Shown here one piece after another: positions 1-9,211 of a DNA stretch of 64,000 nt; within the stretch, counting starts at the first letter, position 1, and each line of letters opens with the position of its first letter. This DNA comes from Streptomyces ficellus (GTDB lineage Bacteria; Actinomycetota; Actinomycetes; Streptomycetales; Streptomycetaceae): NCBI RefSeq assembly GCF_030406405.1, contig NZ_JAUEPL010000001.1, positions 124,001 through 188,000 on the forward strand, in the 5' to 3' direction. The translations under genes and the position numbers were made by a program. The notes below the pieces were generated by a model, which was not told where the DNA came from, searched no databases, and was given only the letters and a program-made list of their open reading frames with translations.

Positions 1-2514
1 GACCGCCTCGTGGACCCGCCACAGCGGTTCCCCGGCCGCCAGCCGGTCCAGCGCCTCCAGGCCGAGTGCGTACTCGCGCAGGGCCAGGGAGCGCTTGTGG
101 CCGAGGAAACGGCCGCGCAGCCGCTCCAGGTTCTCCGGGCGCGTGTACTCCGGACCGTAGATGATCCGCAGGTACTCCCGGCCGCGCACCTTGATGCCCG
201 GCTGCACCAGCCGCCCCTTGCCGTCCCGCGCGAGCGCCTGGAGGGGCTTGACGACCATGCCCTCGCCGCCCGCGCCGGTCAGCTCCAGCCACCAGTCGAT
301 GCCGGCCCGGACCGAGTCGTCGTCGCCGGTGTCGACGACCAGGCGCCGCGTCCCCTGGAGCAGGCCGGTCGGGTCGTGCTCCACCAGCCGGTCGAGCCAT
401 GCCAGCTGCTCGTCGTGCGGTACGGCCGCCAGCGAGCGGCCCGGCGCGGCCAGGATCTGGAACGGCGCGAACCGCACCCCCTCCAGCCCCTCGGTGTCCC
501 AGCAGTAGCGCCGGTACGCCTCGGTGAACGCAGCCGCGTCCGCCGCCCGCTCCCGCTGCGTGCCCAGCAGGCCCGTCACGTCGACGCCCCTGCCCACGGC
601 CGCCTCCAGCGCCGCGACGGCGCCGGGGAACACCGCGCCGGACGCGGCGCCGACCGCCGCGTACTGCGTGCGCAGCAGCCCGGACGCCTTGAGCGACCAC
701 GGCATGAGCTCGCCGTCCAGCAGCAGCCAGTCGCCCGCGCCGGAGGCGCCCTTGGACGCTGCCGGCTCCTCCCACAGCCCAGCCGCCGTCACGGCCGCGC
801 GCAGCCGCTCCAGCACCTGCTCGGTGACCGTCTCGTCATCGAAGAACGGCCGCCCGGTGCGGGTGTGCAGCGTCCCCGTGGGGCCCGCCACGCCGAACCG
901 CTCGCGGGCCGCGTCCGCGTCGCGGCACACCAGCGCCACGGCCCGCGAGCCCATGTGCTTCTCCTCGCACACCACCCGCTCGACGCCGTCCGCCCGGTAC
1001 TGCGCGAACGCCTCCGCCGGGTGCTCCAGGTAGCCGTCGCTCTTGGAGGTCGCCGTGGGTGCCATCGTCGGTGGCAGGTACGCCAGCAGCCGCGGGTCCA
1101 CCGCGAACCGGCTCATGACCTCCAGCGCGGCCGCCGCGTTCTCCTCGCGTACGCCGACGTTGCCCGCGTACCGGGTCTCCACGACCCGCCGCCCGTGCAC
1201 GTCCGCCAGGTCGAGCGGCCGGCCCTGGTGCCCGCCGGGCGCCTCGGTGGCCAGCGGCTTGACCGGCTCGTACCAGACCTTCTCGGCGGGTACGTCGACC
1301 AGTTCGCGCTCCGGCCAGCGCAGCGCGGTCATCTTCCCGCCGAAGACGGCGCCGGTGTCGAGGCAGATGGTGTTGTTGATCCACGAGGTGTTGGGCACGG
1401 GCGTGTGGCCGTAGACGACCGCGGCACGGCCCCGGTACTCCTCGGCCCACGGGTAGCGCACCGGCAGCCCGAACTCGTCGGTCTCGCCGGTGGTGTCGCC
1501 GTACAGCGCGTGCGAGCGCACCCGGCCGGACGTGCGGCCGTGGTACTTCTCCGGCAGACCGGCGTGGCACACGACGAGCCTGCCGTCGTCGAGGACGTAG
1601 TGACTGACGAGCCCGTCGATGAACTCCCGCACCTGGGCCCTGAACTCCTCGCTCTCCCCCTCCAGTTGCGCGATCGTCTCGGCGAGCCCGTGCGTGTGCT
1701 GGACCTTCCTGCCCTTGAGCCAGCGCCCGAGCTTGTTCTCGTGGTTGCCGGGCACGCACAGCGCGTCACCGGAGGCCACCATGCCCATGACGCGGCGCAG
1801 TACGCCGGGGCTGTCCGGGCCGCGGTCGACCAGGTCGCCGACGAACACCGCCGTACGCCCCTCGGGGTGGACGCCGTTGTCGTACCCGAGCTTGGCGAGC
1901 AGCGTCTCCAGCTCGGAGGAGCAGCCGTGGACGTCACCGATGATGTCGAAGGGGCCCGTGAGGTGGCGCAGGTCGTTGAACCGCTTCTCCCGGACGACCT
2001 CGGCGGCCTCGGCCTCTGCCTCGCCGCGCAGGATGTGCACCTTGCGGAAGCCCTCGCGCTCCAGGCCGCGCAGCGAACGGCGCAGCTCGCGGCGGTGGCG
2101 CTGGATGACATGGCGGGGCATGCCGGCCCGGTCGGGCCGGGTGGCGTTGCGCTCGGCGCACACCTCCTCGGGCATGTCGAGGACGATGGCGATGGGCAGC
2201 ACGTCGTGCTCGCGGGCCAGGCGCACCAGCTGCCGGCGGCTCTCCTGCTGCACGCTGGTCGCGTCGACCACGGTCAGCCGGCCGGCGGCGAGGCGCTTGC
2301 CGACGATGTAGTGCAGGACGTCGAAGGCGTCGCCGCTCGCGCTCTGGTCGTTCTCGTCGTCGGCGACCAGACCGCGGCAGAAGTCCGAGGAGATGACCTC
2401 GGTGGGCTTGAAGTGCTTGCGCGCGAAGGTCGACTTGCCGGAGCCGGTGGCTCCGACGAGTACGACGAGGGACAGGTCGGTGACCGGCAGCCTGCGGGTC
2501 GTGGTCTCGGTCAC
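1..2514 (-). CDS. pnkp: Polynucleotide kinase-phosphatase Pnkp (3' end cut by window)
   Basis: RNA-repair enzyme that heals and seals cleaved RNA ends together with Hen1. Three modules are visible in order. An N-terminal kinase has the P-loop GATGSGKST at residues 21-29. A central metallophosphatase has DVHG, GDLVDRG and GNHE motifs. A C-terminal ligase/adenylyltransferase domain carries EEKHMGSR, whose lysine is the expected AMP acceptor. The GTG start at 2514 overlaps the Hen1 stop as GTGA, so the two are translationally coupled. All 838 codons to the window edge are open; the family is about 850 residues, so only a short C-terminal piece should be missing. The domain call is firm; the cellular substrate (probably ribotoxin-cleaved tRNA) is known of the family, not shown here. 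Confidence 0.96.
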   Translation of the reverse strand, partial: MTETTTRRLPVTDLSLVVLVGATGSGKSTFARKHFKPTEVISSDFCRGLVADDENDQSASGDAFDVLHYIVGKRLAAGRLTVVDATSVQQESRRQLVRLAREHDVLPIAIVLDMPEEVCAERNATRPDRAGMPRHVIQRHRRELRRSLRGLEREGFRKVHILRGEAEAEAAEVVREKRFNDLRHLTGPFDIIGDVHGCSSELETLLAKLGYDNGVHPEGRTAVFVGDLVDRGPDSPGVLRRVMGMVASGDALCVPGNHENKLGRWLKGRKVQHTHGLAETIAQLEGESEEFRAQVREFIDGLVSHYVLDDGRLVVCHAGLPEKYHGRTSGRVRSHALYGDTTGETDEFGLPVRYPWAEEYRGRAAVVYGHTPVPNTSWINNTICLDTGAVFGGKMTALRWPERELVDVPAEKVWYEPVKPLATEAPGGHQGRPLDLADVHGRRVVETRYAGNVGVREENAAAALEVMSRFAVDPRLLAYLPPTMAPTATSKSDGYLEHPAEAFAQYRADGVERVVCEEKHMGSRAVALVCRDADAARERFGVAGPTGTLHTRTGRPFFDDETVTEQVLERLRAAVTAAGLWEEPAASKGASGAGDWLLLDGELMPWSLKASGLLRTQYAAVGAASGAVFPGAVAALEAAVGRGVDVTGLLGTQRERAADAAAFTEAYRRYCWDTEGLEGVRFAPFQILAAPGRSLAAVPHDEQLAWLDRLVEHDPTGLLQGTRRLVVDTGDDDSVRAGIDWWLELTGAGGEGMVVKPLQALARDGKGRLVQPGIKVRGREYLRIIYGPEYTRPENLERLRGRFLGHKRSLALREYALGLEALDRLAAGEPLWRVHEAV

Positions 2515-3983
2515 GCGGCCTTCTCCTCCTTCGTGGTCGTCGCTGTCTTCCTGCTGAAGACGGCCATCTGCGTGGGCGGGCCGACTTCGGGGTCGTCCGG
2601 CCCCACGGGGACGAACTCCACGCCGTACCCGTGCCGTTCGCCCACCTCGTGCGCCCAGGCACGGAACTCCTCGCGGGTCCACTCGAAGCGGTGGTCGCCG
2701 TGGCGCACATGCCCGGCGGGCAGCGTCTCCCAGCGCACGTTGTACTCGACGTTCGGTGTCGTCACGATCACCGTCCCGGGCCGCGCCGAGCCGAACACCG
2801 CGTATGCGAGGGCGGGCAGCCGCGGCAGGTCGAGGTGCTCGATGACCTCGCTGAGCACGGCCGCGTCATAGCCCTTCAGCCGCTTGTCGGTGTACGTCAG
2901 CGAGCCCTGGAGCAGGTTCACGCGCTCCGCCTGCCGCTCCCCCATCGACTCAAGACGCAGCCGGCGCGCGGCGATGGTCAGCGCCCTCATGGACACGTCC
3001 ACGCCCAGGATGTCGGTGAACCGGACGTCCTTGAGCAGCGCCTGCACCAACTGGCCCTGGCCGCACCCCAGGTCGAGCACCGTGCTCGCCCCGGCGTCGC
3101 GCAGCGCCCGGAGTATCGCCTCCCGCCGCTGCTCGGCGAGCGGCACCGGCTTGTCCTCGGTGTCGGTCGTCTCGTCGACGGCGTTGTCGACGTCCTCGAC
3201 CTCCAGGTCGTCGGCCTCGGCGAGCCGCACCAGCTCCAGCCGCTCCATCGCCTGCCGGGTCAGGCCCCAGCGGCGCGACAGGTAGCGGCTGGTGATGAGC
3301 TTCTGCTCGGGGTGCTCGGCCAGCCAGCCCTCTCCGGCGCGCAGCAGTTTGTCGACCTCGTCGGGCGCCACCCAGTAGTGCTTGGCGTCGTCGAGGACCG
3401 GCAGCAGGACGTACAGGTGCCGCAGCGCGTCGGCGAGCCGCACCTCGCCCTCCAGCACCAGCCGTACGTAGCGGGAGTCCCCCCACTGCGGGAACCGCTC
3501 GTCCAGCACCACCGGCTCGGCCTCGACCGACGCCCAGCCCAGCGGCCCGAACAGCGAACGGACCAGTTCGGCGCCACCGCGCGCGGGCAGCGCGGGCACC
3601 TCGATCCGCAGCGGCAGCGGCCCGGCGGCCCGCTCCGGCAGCGCGGTGCACACGCCGCGCAGCGCGCTTTTGAAGACGGTGCTCAGCGCGACGGACAGCA
3701 GCGAGGACGCCGCGTACGGCCGGTCGTTGACGTACTGCGCCAGCGCCGCGTCGGGCGCCCCGCCCCGGCCCTTGCCCTTGCCGCGCCGGACCAGCGCGAC
3801 GGGGTCCACCTCCAGCAGCAGCGCCGCCGTGCAGCGCTCGGTGGATGCCTCGGGGTAGAAGACATGCGCCGTGCCGTGCGCGGTGGAGAACGCCTGCGCC
3901 TTGTCGGGATGCTTGTGCAGCAGGAAACCGAGGTCGGTGGCGGGGCGCTCTGGGGAACCGGTCGTACTGATCGTCAGGAACAC
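2511..3983 (-). CDS. hen1: 3'-terminal RNA ribose 2'-O-methyltransferase Hen1
   Basis: Partner of Pnkp. It methylates the 2'-OH at the broken RNA 3' end before sealing, which protects the repaired RNA from being cut again. The 490-residue protein has an N-terminal Hen1-specific (ligase-activating) half starting FLTISTTG and a C-terminal SAM methyltransferase. SAM motif I is VLDLGCGQG at about residues 302-310. The metal-site signature SEVIEH is near 379-383, followed by histidine-containing RHGDHRFEW. GTG at 3983 is chosen because family similarity begins exactly there; 25 extra upstream codons are open but look non-native. It forms a two-gene operon with pnkp (4-nt overlap). Confidence 0.96.
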   Translation of the reverse strand: MFLTISTTGSPERPATDLGFLLHKHPDKAQAFSTAHGTAHVFYPEASTERCTAALLLEVDPVALVRRGKGKGRGGAPDAALAQYVNDRPYAASSLLSVALSTVFKSALRGVCTALPERAAGPLPLRIEVPALPARGGAELVRSLFGPLGWASVEAEPVVLDERFPQWGDSRYVRLVLEGEVRLADALRHLYVLLPVLDDAKHYWVAPDEVDKLLRAGEGWLAEHPEQKLITSRYLSRRWGLTRQAMERLELVRLAEADDLEVEDVDNAVDETTDTEDKPVPLAEQRREAILRALRDAGASTVLDLGCGQGQLVQALLKDVRFTDILGVDVSMRALTIAARRLRLESMGERQAERVNLLQGSLTYTDKRLKGYDAAVLSEVIEHLDLPRLPALAYAVFGSARPGTVIVTTPNVEYNVRWETLPAGHVRHGDHRFEWTREEFRAWAHEVGERHGYGVEFVPVGPDDPEVGPPTQMAVFSRKTATTTKEEKAA

Positions 3984-4401
3984 GCGTCCGAGTATCGCCC
4001 GGTACGCCCGGCCCGACCACGGGTTTTCCGCCTGCCCCCGTTCCGGCGGCCGGGCCACGGCCCGGTCGCCCGCGCGGAAGGGGGGCGTGCGGGTGAGGGG
4101 CGCGCGGGCGAGGGTTGACGACGGACGGGACCGGGGCCCGCTCCAGCCCCGCAGGTTCCGCCCCGTCGACCAGCCCCGTCGACCGGCCCCGTCGACCGGC
4201 CGTCAACCGCTCGGTCCCCGCCGGGTGAACCTCATCGACCCACGGGCCCCGGACGTCCCCGCCAGTGACCCCCGGCCCATACCCGTCGTTGGCTCGGGCG
4301 GAGCCGGACCGCCCGGCCCGCGCGCCGGCGGCGGATGTCGGCGCGTCGTTCTCTCTTGTCGCCCTCCCCCACTGGGGAGGGCCAGGGCCGAGGAGGCCGC
4401 C
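3984..4401. other. Intergenic region with a 13-bp triplicate repeat
   Basis: No gene is supported in these 418 bases. They must carry the promoter of hen1-pnkp on the minus strand and possibly one for the small plus-strand gene at 4402. At 4161-4199 a 13-bp unit (CCCCGTCGACCRG) occurs three times in tandem; its role is unknown. Confidence 0.5.
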
Positions 4402-4716
4402 ATGTCCCAGGAAGCCGTGCCCGAACAGAAGGGCCTGCTGCAGCAGATGGAGGAGCTGATGGCGGCCCTGACCGCCGACCTCTCGCAACTGGACGCCGAA
4501 CTACAGTCCTCGGCCACCCGCTTCCCGTCCACCGCGACCCCGAGCGCGGAGTCCGCCGCCCCCACGACGCCGGCCACCAAGCCCACCGCCGCCCCGGCCG
4601 CCCCGGAGGCACCCGACGCCGCCCCCGCCATGCCCGCCGCGACTCCCGCCTCGCCCGACACCGCCTGCTCCGCACCCGCAACCAGCTCTCCCGCGGGCCG
4701 CAACACCGGCAGGTAG
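4402..4716 (+). CDS. Small Ala/Pro-rich hypothetical protein
   Basis: A 104-residue open frame not recognised as a known family. The first 35 residues (starting MSQEAVPEQKGLLQQMEEL) are acidic and predicted helical or coiled. The rest is low-complexity Ala, Pro and Thr with a single cysteine. GAGGAGG-like purines (GCCGAGGAGGCC) lie just upstream of the ATG, and third positions are G/C-rich as in real genes nearby. An antisense frame covers the same bases but has poorer composition and no good start. It stands alone between hen1 and the DUF6099-like gene. It could be a small stress or structural protein or a non-expressed frame. Confidence 0.45.
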   Translation: MSQEAVPEQKGLLQQMEELMAALTADLSQLDAELQSSATRFPSTATPSAESAAPTTPATKPTAAPAAPEAPDAAPAMPAATPASPDTACSAPATSSPAGRNTGR

Positions 4717-4789
4717 CCCTCGCGCGCGCCCGCCGTCCCCGGCGTGAGCGGTCGCGGCGCGTCACCCGCACTCGCCGGCGCGGGCGGGG

Positions 4790-5308
4790 TCATGACGGGC
4801 CCGCCGTAGAGTCCGCGGGGTCCGTCATGGTCGCCCGGTCGGGGGGCCCGCCGGGCGGTCTGGTCCGCTCTCGTACCGTCAGGCGGCGCAGCATGACGCG
4901 CACGCGGTCGCTCGATTCGTCGGCGGCGTCGATCGCCTCGATGCACTGCCAGTAGAGCCCCTCCTCATCAGTGGCGCAGGCGACGCCGACGAGCGCGATG
5001 CCCACCTCGCCCAGCAGCGCGCCCAGCCCCAGTAATGTGCGCCGCACATCCGCGACGTCCGAGAGCCTTGCCGCTCGCAGCCCGTCCGGGCGCAGGGCCG
5101 GATGGTCCGGCCCCGGCCCGCCGCGTCCGCCGATCTCGCTGAGGCCACGCGCCTCGCCCCTCAGCTCCAGTGGCCCCGTCAGCGCCAGCTGGTTTCCGAT
5201 CGCCTGGGCGAGCGCTTGTGCCTGCCAGGCCTCCGTCACGATGTCCAGCGCCACCCGGCTCTCCGCCAGGGCGCGCCGTCCGGCCGCGATCAGCCGCTCC
5301 GCATCCAT
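4790..5308 (-). CDS. DUF6099-like hypothetical protein
   Basis: 172 residues, largely alpha-helical by composition, with no signal peptide or membrane segment. The beginning MDAERLIAAGRRALAESR resembles a conserved actinobacterial family of unknown function that I recall as DUF6099. The last 30 residues are low-complexity and charged. It stands alone on the minus strand between a convergent small gene and the pyrophosphohydrolase at 5434. ATG at 5308 is the only sensible start. No biochemical role can be inferred. Confidence 0.75.
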   Translation of the reverse strand: MDAERLIAAGRRALAESRVALDIVTEAWQAQALAQAIGNQLALTGPLELRGEARGLSEIGGRGGPGPDHPALRPDGLRAARLSDVADVRRTLLGLGALLGEVGIALVGVACATDEEGLYWQCIEAIDAADESSDRVRVMLRRLTVRERTRPPGGPPDRATMTDPADSTAGPS

Positions 5309-5433
5309 CTACGCCGCCCCCGTTCATACGACTTTCCGCCCACCTATTCACTACCCAGAGTGAAGCTGAACGGACCCAAACGCCAGGGGAATTCGGAAAT
5401 CTGTGGACACGAAGCTCAGAGTGCATAACTCGA

Positions 5434-5874
5434 TCACTCCGTAGAGTGACGACCCGCATCCCGATCAGCGTTCCGATCAGCGTCTCGGTCCGCATCCCGA
5501 TCAGCGTCCCGGTCCGCATTGCGGTCCCCCCGTGCGGCCCGCCCCGGAGGCCGTCCCACCGGGAAGCGGACCTCATTCCGGTCGATCTTGGCGGAGAGCG
5601 CGGCGAGCGGATCGATGCCGAGCACGCCGCAGAACTGGAGCAGGTACGCCAGCACGTCGGCGACCTCGTCCGCCACCCGGTGCGCCGTCTGCGGGTCGTC
5701 CATCACGCGGTCGGCCTCTTCGGGCGTCAACCACTGGAAGATCTCCAGCAGTTCGGCCGCCTCGACGCTCAGCGCCGCCGCCAGGTTCTTCGGCGTGTGG
5801 TACGGCTGCCACTCCCGCGAGGCCGCGAACTGCGCGAGCCTGCGCTGCAATCCCTGCACATCCAGTTCCGTCAC
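5434..5874 (-). CDS. MazG-like nucleotide pyrophosphohydrolase
   Basis: An all-alpha NTP pyrophosphohydrolase of the MazG/RS21-C6 type, likely hydrolysing non-canonical (d)NTPs to monophosphates. The core (residues 1-110) contains the EAAELLEIFQW helix with acidic metal ligands and the partner motif DEVADVLAYLLQF. The GTG start at 5874 overlaps the stop of the upstream ATPase gene as GTGA, so the two are co-translated. Unusual: the last 35 residues are a run of DADR/NADR tetrapeptides encoded by imperfect 12-nt repeats (about 5454-5530), a species-specific tail outside the fold. The stop codon lies in a short inverted repeat (TCACTC-CGTA-GAGTGA, 5434-5449). Confidence 0.88.
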   Translation of the reverse strand: MTELDVQGLQRRLAQFAASREWQPYHTPKNLAAALSVEAAELLEIFQWLTPEEADRVMDDPQTAHRVADEVADVLAYLLQFCGVLGIDPLAALSAKIDRNEVRFPVGRPPGRAARGDRNADRDADRDADRDADRNADRDAGRHSTE

Positions 5875-7079
5875 GGGCTCAGGTCTACCACCGTCACTCC
5901 GGCCCGCCCGCGCGCGGCCCCGGCCCCCGTCTCGCCGACCGTCCCCACCAGCCGCATGTGGCCCTCGGCGCAGATCTGCCCGGCCAGCGCGGCCAGTTCC
6001 CGCGTCTGGCGCCGGTCCAGGGCGCGGTCGAAGCCGTCGGCGAGGACGGTGAGCGTCTGCATCGCGTCGGGCACCTCCGCCGCCCGGTCCATGGCGAGCA
6101 CGCCCGGGCCGGTGAGCAGCACCAGCGCGAGCGCGAGGTACCGCAGTTCGCCCTCGCCGAGCCGCCCGACGGGCGTACCGCCGCCGTCCGCCCCTCGGCC
6201 GAGCACCGCCCGTACCGTCCCGTCGGCGAGTTCCTCGACGCCCAGGTCGCGGACCTGCCCGGCGCAGCCCGCCCGGGCGACGGCCGCGAGCCGGGCGTGC
6301 CGGCGCGGGCAGCCGGTGCGCGTGCGGTGGAGCACCTCGGCGAGGTTGTCGCAGCCGCGCCGCAGCCGCCCTTCACCCACCGCCACGGGCGCCCGCATCC
6401 GCTGCGGCTGAGGGTCGCAGGGGAAGACGGACCGGAGCGCCACGACGACCTGCTCGGCGGCGGCGAGCACACGCCGCTGCCCTTCGGTCTTGCCCGCCAC
6501 GCGCAGCGGCAGCAGCGCCGTACCGAGCCGGTCACCCGGCAGTGGGCCGCGGGTGACCGGCACCGATCCGGCGGTGTGCCACTCGGCCTGCACGGTACGG
6601 CGGCCGGGGTCGCGCAGCGCCGTCGTGAGCAGCGTCCGTCCGTCGCCGCCCGTCAGCCGCTCGCCCACGACGCGGAGCTCCGGCTCGGCCTGGACGGCCA
6701 GGTCCAGGCGCACGGGCCCGGCCGGGCCGTCCACGGTGCAGCCGATCCGGAAGCCGCGCCGTCCCTGCGCGTCCGCCTCCGCGCGCTCGGGCACGCAGGC
6801 GACCGGGTCGGGGAAGGCACCGGCGAGCGAGGCGCCGGCGCCCAGCAGCGCCAGCGCCTCGTACGCCTGCAGCGCGCTGGACTTGCCACTGCCGCTCGCC
6901 CCCGCGAAGAGCGTCACCGGCCCGAGCCGGAAGGCGGCACCACGATGGGATTTGAAGGCGGACAGCCGCAGTTCCGTGACGACGGGGCGCGTGGGGCGTA
7001 CGTGGCGGCGGGGTTGCGGAAGCGGCGTGGGCTCGGCGGGGCCTGCCGGTCCGGGGATGCCGGGGCGAGTTGCATGCAT
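5871..7079 (-). CDS. ATP-binding protein (ABC/RecF-like ATPase)
   Basis: 402-residue P-loop ATPase of the AAA_21/RecF-like class. The N-terminal strand VVTELRLSAFKSHRGAAF is typical of SMC/RecF/OLD-type ATPases. Walker A is GASGSGKSS. A signature-like segment GRLGEGELRYLALALVLL precedes the Walker B strand GVLAMDRAAE. Here Walker B has DRAAE rather than the usual DEPE, so the catalytic glutamate is shifted or missing. ATG at 7079 is chosen; a GTG nine codons upstream is also open. The 3' end overlaps the MazG-like gene. The role is unknown; related Streptomyces proteins are annotated only as AAA ATPases. Confidence 0.8.
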   Translation of the reverse strand: MHATRPGIPGPAGPAEPTPLPQPRRHVRPTRPVVTELRLSAFKSHRGAAFRLGPVTLFAGASGSGKSSALQAYEALALLGAGASLAGAFPDPVACVPERAEADAQGRRGFRIGCTVDGPAGPVRLDLAVQAEPELRVVGERLTGGDGRTLLTTALRDPGRRTVQAEWHTAGSVPVTRGPLPGDRLGTALLPLRVAGKTEGQRRVLAAAEQVVVALRSVFPCDPQPQRMRAPVAVGEGRLRRGCDNLAEVLHRTRTGCPRRHARLAAVARAGCAGQVRDLGVEELADGTVRAVLGRGADGGGTPVGRLGEGELRYLALALVLLTGPGVLAMDRAAEVPDAMQTLTVLADGFDRALDRRQTRELAALAGQICAEGHMRLVGTVGETGAGAARGRAGVTVVDLSP

Positions 7080-7163
7080 GCTCGGACCGTAGGGGCAGCG
7101 CGTCACGCTGAACCGTTCCGCCCGAACAACCTTCCAACGAACGGGGGAGAGGGCCGGCGAGGG

Positions 7164-7562
7164 TCAGGGCTGCGGGACGGCCGCGGCGGCGATTCCCTCG
7201 ACCTCCGTGCCGGCCGGCGCCAGCAGGAAGACGTTCCGGTCGACCCGGTGCATGCCGCTGCCGAGCCCGAAGACGACGCCGCTGCTGAAGTCCAGGATCC
7301 GCTTGGCGACGTCCGCGTCCGCCGCCGTCAGATCCAGCAGGACGGGGACCTGCGCGATGAGGTGCTCGGCGACCTCGCGCGCGTCGGAGAAGACCTGCAC
7401 CCGCAGGACGACCATGCGGCGCTGCTCGGCGGCCTCGTAGTCCTGCGGGATCGTCCGGTGGTCGACCCTCGACGGCCACTCGTTGCGCCCACGAAGCGGA
7501 ACGACCTGGGCCAGGCCCTCCCATTGTTCGTCGGTGACGTCGTACCTCTCGTACCTACTCAT
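7164..7562 (-). CDS. SepF-like cell division protein (short paralogue)
   Basis: 132 residues with the SepF beta-sheet core: RRMVVLRVQVFSDAREVAEHL, then PVLLDLTAADADVAKRILDFSSGVVFGLGSGMHRV. SepF bundles FtsZ and ties it to the membrane. The N-terminus MSRYERYDVTDEQWEGL lacks an evident amphipathic membrane-targeting helix, so this is one of the extra SepF paralogues that streptomycetes carry rather than the divisome SepF beside ftsZ. The ATG at 7562 is preceded by the purine-rich GAGGCGAGGAT. It is monocistronic by position. Confidence 0.85.
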   Translation of the reverse strand: MSRYERYDVTDEQWEGLAQVVPLRGRNEWPSRVDHRTIPQDYEAAEQRRMVVLRVQVFSDAREVAEHLIAQVPVLLDLTAADADVAKRILDFSSGVVFGLGSGMHRVDRNVFLLAPAGTEVEGIAAAAVPQP

Positions 7563-7866
7563 ACGCCTATCCTCGCCTCCCTCACCCGTTCGGCCCAACT
7601 GCGACACGGGCCCGCGCCGAACCGGCCGAATCGACTCCGGACACGCGTCGCCCGCGGGCACACTCACCACCCCACCACACCCGCCGTCGGCCCGCACCGT
7701 CATCGTGACCGGACCACACCTGACGCACCGTCGAGCAGGCGCCCGCAACGGTGGACTGACGTTTCGTCCGCTGTTCGCCGGAGGGTGGCATGGCTCATCC
7801 GGGGGTCATCCCTACGGCCGTCGCGGTGGCCTGCCGGATGGCGCCGCGAGGCGCGGGCGCGCAGCA

Positions 7867-7910
7867 TTGACAGTCCAAAACAGCCCAGCTACTTTCGGCC
7901 CAGGCCGAAA
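7867..7910 (+). promoter_or_regulatory. Promoter with overlapping 18-bp palindromic operator (site 1)
   Basis: TTGACA (7867-7872), a 17-nt spacer and TACTTT (7890-7895) form a good sigma-70-type promoter for the transport operon. The palindrome TTTCGGCCCAGGCCGAAA (7893-7910) overlaps the -10 element, a position typical of repression. It is one of four related sites in the locus (others at 14612, 20511 and 22110). The preceding bases 7563-7866 contain no gene. Confidence 0.8.
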
Positions 7911-7945
7911 CTGTCCAGGTTTTGACAGGCCTTCCGGAGGCCCCC

Positions 7946-9211
7946 ATGAAGACAGGTTTCAAGCGCGCCACCGTTCCTCTCGCACTCCTCACCCTCACCG
8001 CGCTGACCGCGGCCGGGTGCGCCGGCGGTGACAGCGGCTCGGGGTCGAACAAGGTCACCGTCTGGATGTACCCGGTGATCATGGATCCGAAGGCCAACGC
8101 CGCGTACTGGGACGGCATCGAAAAGGGCTTCGAGGCGGCCCACAAGGACCTCGACCTCGCCGTCGAGCAACTGCCCTGGGAGAACCGGGACCAGAAGCTC
8201 GCCACCGCGTTCGGCAGTGGCAAGGGCCCCGACGTGGTGCTGCTCGGCCCCGACCAGATCCCGCAGTTCCAGGCGAACGGCGCGGTGCAGCCGGTGGACC
8301 GGGCCATCGAAAAGGCAAGGAGCGCGTTCCGCCCGGCGGCCCTGGAAGCCATGACGCAGGACGGCAAGGTCTACGCGGCGCCGATCTACCACACCGTCAC
8401 CAGCACGCTCTACAACAAGAAACTCCTGGACAAGGCGGGGATAAAGGAACCGCCCGCCACCTGGGACGCCCTCAAGGCCGCCGCGCCGAAGCTGAAGCGG
8501 GCCGGGGTCGCGACCCTCGACTACTCCGCCAGCAACGAGGCCTCGCTCAATATGAGCTTCTACCCGCTGCTGTGGCAGGCGGGCGGCAAGGTCTTCGACG
8601 AGAGCGGCAAGAAGACCGCGTTCAGCAGCCCCGAGGGCGTCGAGGCGCTCACCTTCCTCGTCGACCTCTACAAGGCGGGCGCCGTACCGAGGTCCGCGCT
8701 GACCAACGCCAACCTCTTCACCGACCAGGCGCTGGGCAAGGAACAGGTGGCGATGGGCTACACGAACACGCCCTCCGACGCCGCCCTCGCCGAGAAGACA
8801 TGGGGGAAGGGGAACGCGATCGTCGGCCCCGCCCTCACCGGGCCCCGCAAGCAGGTCTGCTTCGGTATGCCGGGCGGCCTCGGCATCAACGCCAGGACCA
8901 AGAACCTGACCGGTGCCGAGAAATTCATCACCTATATGACCGAGCCCGCGCAGATCCGGTCCATGGGCACGGCGGGCGGGTTCTTCTCACCGCGTACGGA
9001 TGTCACCGTGCCCAACGGCAGCCCGTTCGCCAAGGAGTACGAGGCGGCTCTCGCCCACACCTTCCCCGGCGAGCCGCACCCGGCCGCCCGCCAGCTGATG
9101 GCGCTGATCACCCCCGAGATCCAGGCCGCGCTCACCGGCAAGAAGTCCCCTGAGCAGGCACTGGAGGCGGCGGCCAAGGAAGGCGACGATCTGCTGGCGC
9201 GGCAGCGTTGA
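7946..9211 (+). CDS. ABC transporter sugar-type solute-binding lipoprotein
   Basis: 421-residue extracytoplasmic binding protein of the family 1 (MalE-like) type, delivering substrate to the two permeases downstream. A lipoprotein signal is clear: the N-terminal KR, a hydrophobic stretch and the lipobox TAAGC with Cys25 as lipidation site. The body has typical features: an early VTVWMYP strand, then PDVVLLGPDQIPQF and a late GGLGINARTKN. ATG at 7946 sits 5 nt after GGAGG. It is the first gene of a six-gene operon under the operator at 7893. The ligand cannot be read from sequence; the family usually binds oligosaccharides, sugar alcohols or related polyols. Confidence 0.93.
   Translation: MKTGFKRATVPLALLTLTALTAAGCAGGDSGSGSNKVTVWMYPVIMDPKANAAYWDGIEKGFEAAHKDLDLAVEQLPWENRDQKLATAFGSGKGPDVVLLGPDQIPQFQANGAVQPVDRAIEKARSAFRPAALEAMTQDGKVYAAPIYHTVTSTLYNKKLLDKAGIKEPPATWDALKAAAPKLKRAGVATLDYSASNEASLNMSFYPLLWQAGGKVFDESGKKTAFSSPEGVEALTFLVDLYKAGAVPRSALTNANLFTDQALGKEQVAMGYTNTPSDAALAEKTWGKGNAIVGPALTGPRKQVCFGMPGGLGINARTKNLTGAEKFITYMTEPAQIRSMGTAGGFFSPRTDVTVPNGSPFAKEYEAALAHTFPGEPHPAARQLMALITPEIQAALTGKKSPEQALEAAAKEGDDLLARQR

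Noticed and set aside
10-2871. Very long plus-strand open frame (953 codons)
   Set aside because: It is the antisense shadow of pnkp and hen1, rich in Arg/Gly/His/Gln with no domain; long antisense frames are normal at this GC content.
4203-4946. Minus-strand 247-codon open frame over the small gene at 4402
   Set aside because: Arg/Pro/Ala-rich with no RBS and poorer third-position pattern than the plus-strand frame.
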